From Caballeronia terrestris (lineage in GTDB: Bacteria; Pseudomonadota; Gammaproteobacteria; Burkholderiales; Burkholderiaceae): a stretch of DNA of 64,000 bases. The stretch covers positions 1 to 64,000 of the forward strand of contig NZ_FCOL02000010.1 in the NCBI RefSeq assembly GCF_001544515.1, read 5' to 3'. Below the pieces are notes generated by a model that worked only from the letters and a program-made list of their open reading frames with translations, did not search any database and was not told the origin of the DNA. The position numbers and the translations under genes were made by a program. This document shows positions 55,489 to 64,000 of this stretch, one piece after another (position 1 is the stretch's first letter; the number at the start of each line of letters is the position of its first letter).

Positions 55489-56382
55489 TCATTGTTTCGG
55501 GTATGTCTGTCTCATCATTTTTACGTCTCCATCAGATAAAATTGTGTTTTGAAACGGCAAGTAGCACGATGAATTAGCGCCTTTCTTCCAATAGTCTGCA
55601 CGTAACTGATAATGCATTATCGATTTTGGGTCATATTCACTTGCCTTAATATTTTTGTTGAATACCAATTGTTTGAAATTCACATCCATTTCTTTTGGTG
55701 ACCAATGCATCGTCTTCGCGACGTAGTCCCAGTTAAGCTCGTCTTCGCAGTTCACGGATGGATGCTGATGTTCGTGCAAAGCACCTAATGCATGCATGAA
55801 CTCATGCCTGATCACCCCTTTTGAGCCCTCGTCAAGCGGAAGCCGAAGATCGATGTTTGATAAACCGAGGGTCGGAAGATTGGTCGGTATCTGTAACGCC
55901 TCCGTTCCGACATACGACCAATATCCTTTGGTACGAAAGGTAATTCGGATTTCCGCTGGATCGTCTCTTGTGCAGTTTGGTATTGAATCGCTTACGCTTA
56001 AATTTGTTTCGCTGATTACGCCCTGCGCAACCTCGAGCACAGCGTTGCGCACTTGCCCACTTCCATTAAAAGCGCACAAATTTAAATGCTGTTTTTGCGG
56101 CCAGAGTGCCAGAGCGTTTAAAACGGACTCGAACGACTCAAAGCGCTTCGGTAACTTTTTTTCTTTGACTAACTTCTTTCTCTGCTCATCGGTTAGATTG
56201 GGGTCCGTCAATGCGGGCAGGTCCGCATCCCTCAGTTTTTGGTTGTCTTTTAATTGTTCCTGTATTTTTTTTGGAAGTGAGTTGACTGCCATAAGCCCCT
56301 GCAAGTCGTGCGCTTCAACTTGAAACGAGCCGCCTGCAATCAGGGCCGATACCAGAAAAGCTTGCCGATAGGTCGCCATCAT
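55489..56382 (-). CDS. Exported astacin-like (M12A/metzincin) metalloprotease
   Basis: A 297-residue protein with a signal peptide (QAFLVSALIAGGSFQVEA-H). The zinc motif HEFMHALGALHEH gives His 193, 197 and 203 with Glu 194, and the Met-turn SIMHY is at about 254-258. The region before it (about 25-95) is helical and charged and may be a propeptide. It is the first gene of a three-gene operon. It shares the HEF.HALG..HEHQ signature with the enzyme at 41.1-42.6 kb but lacks that protein's C-terminal extension. Confidence 0.87.
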   Translation of the reverse strand: MMATYRQAFLVSALIAGGSFQVEAHDLQGLMAVNSLPKKIQEQLKDNQKLRDADLPALTDPNLTDEQRKKLVKEKKLPKRFESFESVLNALALWPQKQHLNLCAFNGSGQVRNAVLEVAQGVISETNLSVSDSIPNCTRDDPAEIRITFRTKGYWSYVGTEALQIPTNLPTLGLSNIDLRLPLDEGSKGVIRHEFMHALGALHEHQHPSVNCEDELNWDYVAKTMHWSPKEMDVNFKQLVFNKNIKASEYDPKSIMHYQLRADYWKKGANSSCYLPFQNTILSDGDVKMMRQTYPKQ

Positions 56383-56717
56383 TGCCTCTTAGTCTTGATC
56401 TTGTTTTTTTACTTTAGAATTACAAAATACAACTTTTATCCTAACAGTCAAGCAATCATTTTCTATAAGTTGCTAATACTTTTACAACGACTCGAACATT
56501 CGGATTCGGCGTCCAGTGCGGAAGTCATGAGGAGCGGGTCGTTTGACGAAAGGCCGACCGTTTAGTATGAAGATGGAAGGCGTCTGCCAACTGGAGCGAA
56601 GAAGACAGACCGGGCGAGGAGGAAAACGGTAGGGTATTACAGCCGGGTAATTTGGACGGGCATACGAAAAAAGCCGCTCGCTTGCAAGCTTTCGCTCTGA
56701 TCTGCTGCGCGGCTTGC
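56383..56717. other. Intergenic region upstream of the minus-strand protease operon
   Basis: 335 bp, AT-rich on the left (ACTTTAGAATTACAAAATAC), where the promoter of the protease operon should lie. The right part is GC-rich with no convincing frame. No operator was recognised. Confidence 0.5.
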
Positions 56718-57281
56718 TTATTGTGCCTTCAAGTATTGATACAAGGTCTCGCGACTGATTCCAAATTCGCGCGCTATGACCGTTTTTGTCTCGCCGGCCT
56801 CCACGCGTGCTTTCAGGCTCTTTACCTGCGCAGCGGTGAGTTTGGCCTTGCCACCCTTGTATACGCCGTTCGCCTTCGCTATTGCGATGCCTTCGCGCTG
56901 GCGTTCGCGGATCATTGAGCGCTCAAACTGTGCAACCCCGGCAAGCATAGTCATCATCAAATCGGACATCGGATCGGCCGCGCTCCCGGTGAACGTCAGG
57001 CGTTCTTTCACGAACTCGACCGACACATGCTTGGTGTTCAACTCGCGAACGAGCCGCAACAGGTCTTCAGTGTTGCGCGCAAGGCGGTCCATCGAGTGAA
57101 CGACGAGCGTATCGCCGTCGCGCACGTACCTGATCGCCTCTTGCAGCGCGGGCCGGTTCGTGTCTTTGCCGCTCGCCTTGTCTTCGAACGTGCGGTCAAT
57201 CGCGATGCCGTCGAGTTGGCGGACCGTGTTTTGGTCAACCGACGAAACCCGCCTGTAACCGACGCGCTGATGTTTGCTCAT
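56718..57281 (-). CDS. Serine recombinase (resolvase/invertase family)
   Basis: A complete 187-residue small serine recombinase. The N-terminal catalytic domain has GYRRVSSVDQNTVRQL with the active Ser, HSMDRLARNTEDL, and MLAGVAQFERSMIRERQREG. The C-terminal helix-turn-helix (KTVIAREFGISRETLYQYLK) binds DNA. It could act as a resolvase or invertase for the island. It is not next to a transposase, and no recombination sites were identified. Confidence 0.93.
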   Translation of the reverse strand: MSKHQRVGYRRVSSVDQNTVRQLDGIAIDRTFEDKASGKDTNRPALQEAIRYVRDGDTLVVHSMDRLARNTEDLLRLVRELNTKHVSVEFVKERLTFTGSAADPMSDLMMTMLAGVAQFERSMIRERQREGIAIAKANGVYKGGKAKLTAAQVKSLKARVEAGETKTVIAREFGISRETLYQYLKAQ

Positions 57282-57490
57282 TGTCGTCCTTGCCGTTAAG
57301 TGTCAAGGTGAAATCTAGATCCCCATTCGGCATACGTCAAGTAAGTTCTTTTAGACCCTGTTCTGACATGTTTTCGGCTGGTTCCTGACAGTCAGATTGG
57401 GCTATACGCAAATTGGACATTCGAGGATGTTGGGTGTGTTTCGTCACGCAGTGCACGTGATCCGCTACGCTGGATGTGGACCATTAGTTT

Positions 57491-58433
57491 TTATCCACTC
57501 CCGTCGAATAGCTGTCGTGCTCTCTGGTGGAGCAAATCGATAACCGCGTCGATCCTTCGCTCGGATAAAGGCATTACCGTGTCCGCAATCCAGGCAAGGA
57601 TGTCGCCCACCCGGTGCTGGAAGTCCTTCAGCACCAAATGCTCTTCGCGATCCTCTTGTCCGATACAGGCGGGGTCCAAACCGGTGAGGGCGGCTTCAAG
57701 TTCGTCATGCTCATCCTTCCAATAACGCACGATCTTCAATCGGTCTTTCGCGCCTGAAATAGGCAGTTCGCCTGCTCTCAGTGGCACCAGTTTGCGCATC
57801 AAGTGCTCTCGATCGCCAAGGCTTTGTTGGAAGAGGAAAAGCATTTCCTTCATGCAGTAAATTGAGCGCAGGTACTTCTCGCTCAGGACCACCACGACGA
57901 GATCCGCTCGTCCGATCTCCTTCATGAACGAGGAATCCAGGCGCCTCTCCGTAGTTCGTTTTTGTCACGCTTCAGTTTCATATCAGCCGGAAAGCACCGC
58001 TCGAGTTCATCCACCAGCGCGGCACTTTCCCCGCTCCACGCGTAGGAAACGTAGACAGGATGCGGTTCTCCCGGAAGCCGAGGCGGTTGCGCAGGATGAT
58101 GGCTTTGAATGCTTGCTCTTTGGTAATCGATGCCTGCTCTTCGGGCTGCGGATCTCGCCCGGATTGTCCAAGCTCCCAAGTGATCGCTGGCGCCAGTCCG
58201 ATATTAATTCGCTGGATCGATGCCATGAGGTGCTGGACGAGTGAAGTCGCGCCGGGACCAGCCGCTTCTACCGTTATATTCCCGCCGGTATTGCCGCCAC
58301 TAACGTCGGGGAGCCTGGAAAAGATACGCACGGTCGAGCGGTGATGGGCATCATAGAAGCACACGCCATAGGCCCAGTAGACGGCATGAACACCGGCTTG
58401 CCGGCCTAGGCCGCACAGCATGCCCCTCACCAC
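57491..58433 (-). pseudogene. C-terminal (linker and TIR) part of the Roco gene, frameshifted
   Basis: Three frame changes separate this from the LRR-Roc-COR part. From 58433 the reading is VVRGMLCGLGRQAGVHAVYW ... KEQAFKAIILRNRLG; near 58060 it moves to PGEPHPVYVSYAWSGESA ... KRDKNELR; near 57945 it moves again to SFMKEIGRADLVVVVLSEKY and on to the stop at 57491. VYVSYAW, SEKYLRS and YCMKEM are TIR-domain motifs, the last with the conserved Glu. Each break is explained by one base, the first in a G run (GGGG where five G would keep frame). Confidence 0.75.
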
Positions 58434-60058
58434 CCCTTCGTGAAAAAGGGGTAGTCCAGACGCACCGTTGCATCAGGGGCGGCGCCGCGCCAGATTTGCT
58501 GAATGTCACTTTCTACCGCTGCATGCGTCGGCAACAGGGCTGGCGCGACGAATACATCATCCGTCACCTTGAAACAGATCTGGCACTGCTCCATCAAGGA
58601 GAGAAAGAGTTCTTGCTCTTTCTCTCCATAGTTATGCCACACGAGTAGCGCCAGCAAATGCGGGCTGAAGCGGCCGGCTTGACTGCGGATAACTGATAGC
58701 GATGTATTGCGTTCAAGCACGGCGTACACGCCGTCCAACGCCCAAGCGAGGTCGAGCACCAGCCGGTCGCCAAACAACCCCTGATGCCAGAACACCTGGC
58801 CGCTTCGGTGCAGATACTCCAGTACAACGTCTGGAACGGAAGCACCGTGTTGCGCATGGCATAGCACGTCGAACTCGTCCCGCGACAAGGTCTTTTCGCC
58901 GATGCGAGCGCGCAGTTCCTTACCCACTGCGACCCAACTGGACGGCAGGCGCACCTTGCCATACCGTCCCAACAAATAGCGGGCGGCCCTCTTCAGTTCC
59001 AGTTCCAGCCCTTCCATGCCGTCATCCTGCATCGCACTGGACGAAGTGATGCGCATCCGTTCAAACCCATGCTCGGTGGGCAAGGGCGGTGGTCGTACAT
59101 CCAACTCTTGATCACACTGCGTCTGCACCACAATTACGGGAGCCTGCAGTCCGGCAAGGGAGCGCACGTATTCCAGCCAGTAGACCAAGGGCCGATTGCG
59201 CATGGGCACACCATTCAGCTCAGCTTCCTCAGTATTTTCGTACTGAGGCGCCCAGGCGATCACGTAGATCGCCCGCTCGTCCAGAAATAGTGCGTGAGTT
59301 CCTAGATAAATGTCCTGCCCACCGAAATCCCACACGTTGGCCGTTACTGCGGGGTAGTCGTTACTGGCATTAGCCAACTGAACTTGGCTCAGACTTATGC
59401 CATGCGTGGACGGTATTGAGGAGTCGAAGAGGTCATCGCGAAAGCGACGGCAGATCTGCGTCTTGCCGACTCGCCCGTTGCCGAGCACAAACAATTTGAC
59501 AGTGCTATTTGGAGCTTCACCAGCCAGAAGGTCTACCTGCCACGCTCGGATTCGCGGCAAGGCGTCGTCGGAATGGTCATCCCGAGATCCGAGATCCATT
59601 GGCGCACCAGTCAGGTGATTTGCAAAAAGTTGTTGCAAACGATCCCATGACGCCAGAGGCTGGGCGGCTGGCGAGCAGTCTAGAAAGCTGCAGTCATTCA
59701 ACTTGAGGGTTTTGAGACTTTGCAAGCTACAAAGCGGCGACAGATCCTGCACCTGCGCGCACCCGCTCAGGCCAAGGTACTGCAGCCTCGACAGGCCGGC
59801 GAGCGGCGACAGGTTCTGCAGTTGCTCGCACCATCTCAGGTCAAGGTGCTGCAAGCCCGTCAGGCCGGCGAGCGGCGACAGGTCCTGCAGCTGTTCGCAC
59901 CCGCTCAGCTTAAGATTCTGCAAGCCTGTCAGGGCGGCCAATTCCCGTGGCAGACGCTCCAAGTCGAGGCCAGCTAGAGATACCTCTGTCGCTCCGGTCG
60001 CAAGCGCCTGCTGGATGCGCTGCAACGCTTCGTGGTAGTCGTCGTGCTCGGTTTCCAT
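58427..60058 (-). CDS. Roco protein: LRR-Roc GTPase-COR (probably the 5' part of a broken LRR-Roc-COR-TIR gene)
   Basis: A 543-residue product. Residues about 15-125 hold four leucine-rich repeats of ~23 residues (LTGLQNLKLSGCEQLQDLSP and variants, also repeated in DNA). The Roc GTPase follows: P-loop VLGNGRVGKTQ, G3 VWDFGGQD, G4-like TQCD. Then comes a COR domain (HRSGQVFWHQGLFGDRLVLD; VAPALLP). It ends at TKGW where one more G would continue into the TIR part. Start METEHDDYHEAL at 60058 chosen; an in-frame ATG at 60109 exists. Prokaryotic Roco proteins are signalling GTPases; TIR fusions suggest immunity or cell-death roles. Confidence 0.82.
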   Translation of the reverse strand: METEHDDYHEALQRIQQALATGATEVSLAGLDLERLPRELAALTGLQNLKLSGCEQLQDLSPLAGLTGLQHLDLRWCEQLQNLSPLAGLSRLQYLGLSGCAQVQDLSPLCSLQSLKTLKLNDCSFLDCSPAAQPLASWDRLQQLFANHLTGAPMDLGSRDDHSDDALPRIRAWQVDLLAGEAPNSTVKLFVLGNGRVGKTQICRRFRDDLFDSSIPSTHGISLSQVQLANASNDYPAVTANVWDFGGQDIYLGTHALFLDERAIYVIAWAPQYENTEEAELNGVPMRNRPLVYWLEYVRSLAGLQAPVIVVQTQCDQELDVRPPPLPTEHGFERMRITSSSAMQDDGMEGLELELKRAARYLLGRYGKVRLPSSWVAVGKELRARIGEKTLSRDEFDVLCHAQHGASVPDVVLEYLHRSGQVFWHQGLFGDRLVLDLAWALDGVYAVLERNTSLSVIRSQAGRFSPHLLALLVWHNYGEKEQELFLSLMEQCQICFKVTDDVFVAPALLPTHAAVESDIQQIWRGAAPDATVRLDYPFFTKGW

Positions 60059-60726
60059 AAAAAACCCCACGCCGGTACGGTCGGGCAATTTTGAACCCAT
60101 CCGGTTCATTTGTGGCGATGCCGTATGCCACTACACCGCTGAGCCGATTTCGTGCGACGAATACAAGCTCCGCATTGCCGGCGTCGGAATTGCAGGGAAG
60201 CAATGGAAGCAATCTTTTAATTAGATCGGGTTTGCTCTCCTCCGCCATTCTTCTTATCTGCGTGACGTTTGCGCCGCGGGTTTGGCTCTTGATGAACCAC
60301 CGACACGTCCTGTCACACTGTCGCGAGTAGCGCGATTCGGCCCCTCTGCCGGTTGCACATTCCGATGGCAAACGAACCCGGCTTGCTAATCATCTGTCAG
60401 GGTAGACGGCAATACCTATGAATGCGAACCCCACCTGAGCGACCAGTTGACATTTTCGCCCGTGATCCTCGAATTCACGTCAAGTGGTGACGATGCTCGA
60501 CAGGGCGCGGTGTTGCTCGTTCGTGCTGTGCTCGACTGTCGGCGTTGCGCTACGAGCCGCCGAGCCGCGATCGGCTCGCGCGCGCGTGATACCTGTATGG
60601 GGTGCTGACGCGGACGACGCCGCACAGGGAGCGAACGAATCGGGCCAACCGGATCCGAGTTTTCCGCCCGGAAGTGACGATGCGACGCTCCGAATCGTCG
60701 ATGTCGACAGCGATGAACTATTTGTC
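60059..60726. other. Region without a firmly supported gene
   Basis: A minus-strand frame from 60248 (MAEESKPDLIKRLLPLLP ... LVFVARNRLSGVVAYGIAT) is protein-like but runs into the Roco start and may be a remnant. At 60484-60990 a plus-strand frame and at 60480-60803 a minus-strand frame compete; neither is convincing. Confidence 0.45.
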
Positions 60727-61179
60727 TCAATGCCGGTTAGTGGAGTGAAACGCGCGGGCCTGCGCTCGCAGTTCGTCGAGCAATACCAGCTTGCCCGTTT
60801 CAATTGCCGCCCATATCATTGCCAGCGCCCTGTCGACCGTGGTCGAGGTGCCGAGGAGCAACGGCATATTGTCCGCCGCTGCCGTGCCGACACGGCAGAA
60901 TCCCAGCTTCATTCTGCTCCCGTCGCGGACGCGACGGACGAACATGCCGGGGCGTACCATGGCCATTGCCCTTCGAACATGCGCCGTTAGCCTCGGCCCG
61001 GCCCGGCCCGGATGGCGAACCATCGGTCGTCGGTCTGCGACGGGCCATCCGTCTAGGGAGCCCACCGCCAGCTCTCGGTGCTGCTGGAGGAAATTGAATT
61101 CCGGCAACTTCCCTTCTTCGCTGCGATATTCCTTAACGTGTTGCACCTGCTGCGGACCTGTTGCGCCCAATTGCCCCAT
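60727..61179 (-). CDS. Hypothetical island protein
   Basis: About 150 residues, starting MGQLGATGPQQVQHVKEYRS and ending AQARAFHSTNRH. The middle is basic (HVRRAMAMVRPGMFVRRVRD) and the C-terminal part helical (TVDRALAMIWAAIETGKLVL). No family recognised; it lies downstream of the primase on the same strand, as small accessory genes often do in satellites. No clear ribosome site. Confidence 0.45.
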   Translation of the reverse strand: MGQLGATGPQQVQHVKEYRSEEGKLPEFNFLQQHRELAVGSLDGWPVADRRPMVRHPGRAGPRLTAHVRRAMAMVRPGMFVRRVRDGSRMKLGFCRVGTAAADNMPLLLGTSTTVDRALAMIWAAIETGKLVLLDELRAQARAFHSTNRH

Positions 61180-61188
61180 CTGCAAGGC

Positions 61189-61222
61189 GTGAAACCGGTG
61201 AAACAGGTGAAACAGGTCAAAG
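61189..61222. repeat. 9-bp direct repeats (possible iterons)
   Basis: GTGAAACCG, GTGAAACAG, GTGAAACAG and a partial GTCAAAG follow in tandem. They lie just beyond the primase-helicase gene, a position where replication-initiator sites can occur. Confidence 0.55.
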
Positions 61223-61434
61223 TAGAGATGTAGAGAAATCAGCTTCAGGATCACCGACGGATACTGCGACGATTCGCCTCGTGGGCGTTTTCTTCACCCG
61301 ACCGCGGTCCTTCCAGAAGAAATCAAAAAACGGTCGTTTGACCTGCTGCACCTGCTTTGGCTTTTACTGGGCAAGGCCCTGCGCGTAACAGGTGCCTTGC
61401 AAGGTAGAGAGTTGACGTGTTGCAGCCTGCTTCA

Positions 61435-63945
61435 TCAGTCGTCGATCTTGACCTTCATCGCTGCCTCGAAGGCGGCACGCGATTCGCTCCAGCCTGCGAC
61501 GCTCCACTCGCGTTTCCCGCCGCTCCGCTGACGGTCGCGCCATTCAAACACGCGCTTGATCGTTTTCGCGAAAACCTCCTGCGAGACGCGGTACAAGCGG
61601 GGACGGTCGCGCATGTACGACCGATACGCATCGTACAACTCGCGCTTGACGATCGGTTGCGCGTTTTGATCCCAGCTCTTTCCGCAGATCTCGTGGTTTT
61701 CCAAGGATTCTTTCAGGAATTCCTCATGCGGCTCAAGTGACGCGGCGCGCTGGGCCTTGAGTGCGTCGGTCTCGGGAACGAGCCGCACGTTAAAGCCGGT
61801 GAGATCAAGGCGCAGCAGATATGTGAGCAGTGCGCGCAGTCCCGGCGACTCCTGTCCCGGCTCGTGCGAGGCCCGCCCGGGTCCATACAACTGCTCGTCG
61901 ATTGCTTTGAAGTAGGCGTGGTCCTGTTTGTGGTCACTGCCGCAGTCGAGCGCGAACAGGCGGCGTTCATCCGACGAAGCAGGAAACACCCATTCCGAGT
62001 TCGAGTTCATCGCGACGCGGGCGCAGGACTTCACCGTCATCGCGTCGACGCCCTTGCGCTCTAGCGTGATGGTCGAGCCCGTGATCAAATGCTTGAGCGC
62101 GCTCTCGGCCTGCTTGTCGCCCGCCCAGACAGCCTCTTCGGCGACGATCAAGAGCGCCAGGGCTTGGTGAGCATTGAATTGGCCCGTGAGATGAGTTCGC
62201 TGGCTCACCGTCACCGCGTGCGGGCCAAGCAAAGCAGCGATCGCCTCCGTCAACTTCGACTTACCCACACCTTTTTCGCCACGAACGACAACTGCAACAC
62301 TCGGCTTCTCCGCCGGAGATTGGAACAAATGGGCGTACCAGCCGATGAGGTAATTGAAGGCCTCTTGGTCGCCGCGGCAGACGTTCTCCTTAATGTGCGT
62401 CAGAATCAAATTGCACTGGCGAGCGGCTTGCCCGGCGCTCATGTCGGCGTAGGGCTCAACCGCCCATCCGCGGAAAAGGTTGAATACACCCTCACGCGCG
62501 CCGCCGCCCGGAGCAAAATCGACAGCCTTGTACGTGCTGCGCGCCGGATGCTTCATCCACATATCGGCGATCGGCTGAAGTTTGATCTCGCCGTGCGCGT
62601 TCGGCACCTCGACGGTTCGATTGCGGAGCAGCGTCTTGAACGCCTCAGGCTTCAAAAAATTGACCGGCGACGACGCTACGTCAAGCACGACGGCGGAGCC
62701 ACCGACCAAGGCCACCGCATACTGCATGTTCAGTTCGGCGACGACGTCATCGACCGCTTTCGAGGTGCGCGGCGTCGCCGCCGTACGGGCTCTCAGACGA
62801 TTCCAGTACCGCTCGCCTTGCTCGCGCCCCTGGCCGCCGTGCGGCCATGGTTCCATGATCTCGACGATGGCCTCGTGCGAGAAACCGCGGTGCACCAGCA
62901 TGCCGTAAAGGCTCATGTCCATGGCACTGCCAGTCGTATCGATCAGCCCCTGGTCGCTGCCATCCCAGCGTGCGGACAGATCGTGATCCGTCGCCAGCAA
63001 CGCTTCAAATCGTTGCACTTCTTCCGACACGTCGCCTTTCGAAAGACCGTTGATGACCGGATTTTTTGGGGGCACAATCGCGCGCTCGTTCTGAGGCAGC
63101 ATCTGCTTCAACTGCTCGAACGCATAGGTGCGCTTGCTCGCGTGAAGCAGTCGGCTCATGCGCGGCTCTTGCGGATAGCCTTTTTTCAACTTCGCCGCAG
63201 TCGGCCAATTCAGCGTACCCGGAAGACGCATGATACGGTCGCAGTTGTGCGTGCCGGGCCCCTGAAATGCCAAGCCGACGCGCTCGTTGAGCGCTTCGTA
63301 TTCCATGTAGTCACCGTCCCCGAACAGCGGGAACGGCGCGTCGAGCTTGAAGAAGGCCTGCAGGCCATTGCCCGAATCAATCAATAACGATGCAATGGGC
63401 GCGAGCTTGGCCGCGTGCGTCGTCAGCAGGTGGTCGCGCGCTGCCTCGAAGCTGCCGTGCTGCTTGATGTTCGGGTCGCAGTCGGCCCAGACATAGCGGG
63501 CGGTCATGACATCCTGCTTCCCTGGCTTCTTGTCACCGATGATGGCGACATTGGGCAGCCAGTAGATGTTCCACTTCTTCGGGTTCCACTCCCGCACGGC
63601 GGCGACAACTTCATCGGCGGTCGTGCAGGTGCGTGCCTGGAGTGCGGGCGGTGTAATTGAATCGATGCCAAGCAACATCAAGGGCAGACCGACGAGCGCG
63701 ACGAACTTGCGAACTTCGGCTTCGTCGAAGCTCATGCCGGCTCCCGCCAGCGCCACGCGGTCCACAGGACCTGCTACGTGGCCAAAGCATTCGCGGGTCA
63801 TCGGAGCTTCGGTGGGCGCTTCAAGAACGCTCACTTCGCGCGGGCAATCGGTGTCGGCAAGTTCGCGAAGTGCGTCTGCCGCCGCGGTGGAGTTGAGCGG
63901 CGTTGCCACGCTCGGAACGACGGTATTCGTGAAGGTGGACTGCAT
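61435..63945 (-). CDS. Satellite/phage-type primase-helicase (AEP-like primase plus DUF5906 helicase)
   Basis: An 836-residue replication protein. The N-terminal half (about 90-300) looks like an archaeo-eukaryotic-type primase: RYVWADCDPNIKQHG (Asp pair), LLIDSGNGLQAFFKLD and CDRIMRLPGTLN. The C-terminal half is a helicase with Walker A VVRGEKGVGKSKL, Walker B-like LLIVAEEAVW and ARVAMNSNSEWVFPAS, matching the phage DUF5906 type. Start MQSTFTNTVVPS at 63945 overlaps the stop of the preceding gene (TAATG). It suggests autonomous or induced replication of the island. Confidence 0.85.
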   Translation of the reverse strand: MQSTFTNTVVPSVATPLNSTAAADALRELADTDCPREVSVLEAPTEAPMTRECFGHVAGPVDRVALAGAGMSFDEAEVRKFVALVGLPLMLLGIDSITPPALQARTCTTADEVVAAVREWNPKKWNIYWLPNVAIIGDKKPGKQDVMTARYVWADCDPNIKQHGSFEAARDHLLTTHAAKLAPIASLLIDSGNGLQAFFKLDAPFPLFGDGDYMEYEALNERVGLAFQGPGTHNCDRIMRLPGTLNWPTAAKLKKGYPQEPRMSRLLHASKRTYAFEQLKQMLPQNERAIVPPKNPVINGLSKGDVSEEVQRFEALLATDHDLSARWDGSDQGLIDTTGSAMDMSLYGMLVHRGFSHEAIVEIMEPWPHGGQGREQGERYWNRLRARTAATPRTSKAVDDVVAELNMQYAVALVGGSAVVLDVASSPVNFLKPEAFKTLLRNRTVEVPNAHGEIKLQPIADMWMKHPARSTYKAVDFAPGGGAREGVFNLFRGWAVEPYADMSAGQAARQCNLILTHIKENVCRGDQEAFNYLIGWYAHLFQSPAEKPSVAVVVRGEKGVGKSKLTEAIAALLGPHAVTVSQRTHLTGQFNAHQALALLIVAEEAVWAGDKQAESALKHLITGSTITLERKGVDAMTVKSCARVAMNSNSEWVFPASSDERRLFALDCGSDHKQDHAYFKAIDEQLYGPGRASHEPGQESPGLRALLTYLLRLDLTGFNVRLVPETDALKAQRAASLEPHEEFLKESLENHEICGKSWDQNAQPIVKRELYDAYRSYMRDRPRLYRVSQEVFAKTIKRVFEWRDRQRSGGKREWSVAGWSESRAAFEAAMKVKIDD

Positions 63946-64000
63946 TATTTCGCGTCCCCCAGCAGCACCTTGCGCAACTCGCCAACGTTCCAACGGGTCG
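63945..64000 (-). CDS. Partial gene at the right edge, C-terminus only
   Basis: Eighteen codons are visible on the minus strand, TRWNVGELRKVLLGDAK followed by TAA that overlaps the primase ATG (TAATG). The overlap and the protein-like sequence support a real gene, co-translated with the primase. The family cannot be told from so little. Confidence 0.5.
   Translation of the reverse strand, partial: TRWNVGELRKVLLGDAK

Noticed and set aside
60480..60990. Competing frames on both strands upstream of the hypothetical island gene
   Set aside because: Neither strand shows a ribosome site, family resemblance or consistent codon pattern.

Overview
The window is high-GC beta-proteobacterial chromosome, most like the Burkholderia/Caballeronia/Paraburkholderia group. 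The gene content supports this: an SOS imuA-imuB-dnaE2 cassette, a DUF3563 micro-protein, ftrABCD iron uptake, bfd-tonB-exbB-exbD, class I fumarase, and acs beside a DUF4212/symporter pair. The first 37.4 kb is ordinary core genome with intact, tightly packed genes. The last 26.5 kb, from a tRNA-Ser(GGA) gene to the right edge, is a patchy, partly AT-rich genomic island that continues beyond the window.

Core region. The left edge is the 3' end of a 5S rRNA and its terminator. A perfect LexA box then precedes the overlapping mutasome genes imuA, imuB and dnaE2 (0.3-7.3 kb); ImuB is nearly twice the usual size because of a ~360-residue tetrapeptide repeat. Next come an RmlD-like reductase and copper chaperone divergent from cueR, a DUF3563 peptide, a DUF305 protein, rlmJ, 3-hydroxybutyrate dehydrogenase with a patatin-like protein, an aromatic aminotransferase and uvrB. 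From 17.3 to 30.9 kb lies an iron block: ftrABCD, a HbpS/GlcG-like protein, hemP, exbD-exbB-tonB, bfd, bfr and the iron-sulfur fumarase. Four promoters in this block (ftrA, hemP, bfd, bfr) carry similar Fur-box-like sequences. The block also holds a DUF1857 protein, an OsmC protein, pirin with a divergent LysR regulator, and murI. The core ends with a YqhA-like protein, a DMT transporter, acs, the DUF4212/sodium-solute symporter pair and tRNA-Ser(GGA).

Island. After the tRNA come small phage-like genes and several frameshifted remnants. The main content is a set of intact exported-protease genes in three blocks. Block 1 (41.1-42.9 kb, minus strand) encodes a 54-residue secreted peptide and an astacin-like metalloprotease. 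Block 2 (44.4-50.5 kb, plus strand) encodes a GH19 hydrolase/peptidoglycan-binding/trypsin-like fusion, a second trypsin-like protease, a divergent subtilase and a probable lipoprotein. Block 3 (53.6-56.4 kb, minus strand) encodes a second astacin-like protease, a protein with an internal duplication and a third trypsin-like protease, in a coupled operon. Between and beyond them are an IS66 fragment, a broken large serine recombinase, an intact small serine recombinase, a decayed LRR-Roc-COR-TIR (Roco) gene and a primase-helicase of satellite/phage type.

The protease genes are open throughout while most other island genes are broken. I infer that the protease set is under selection and may form an exported, multi-component proteolytic and cell-wall-degrading system. 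I do not recognise this combination as a named system. All functional statements are read from the sequence and family knowledge; no database search was possible.
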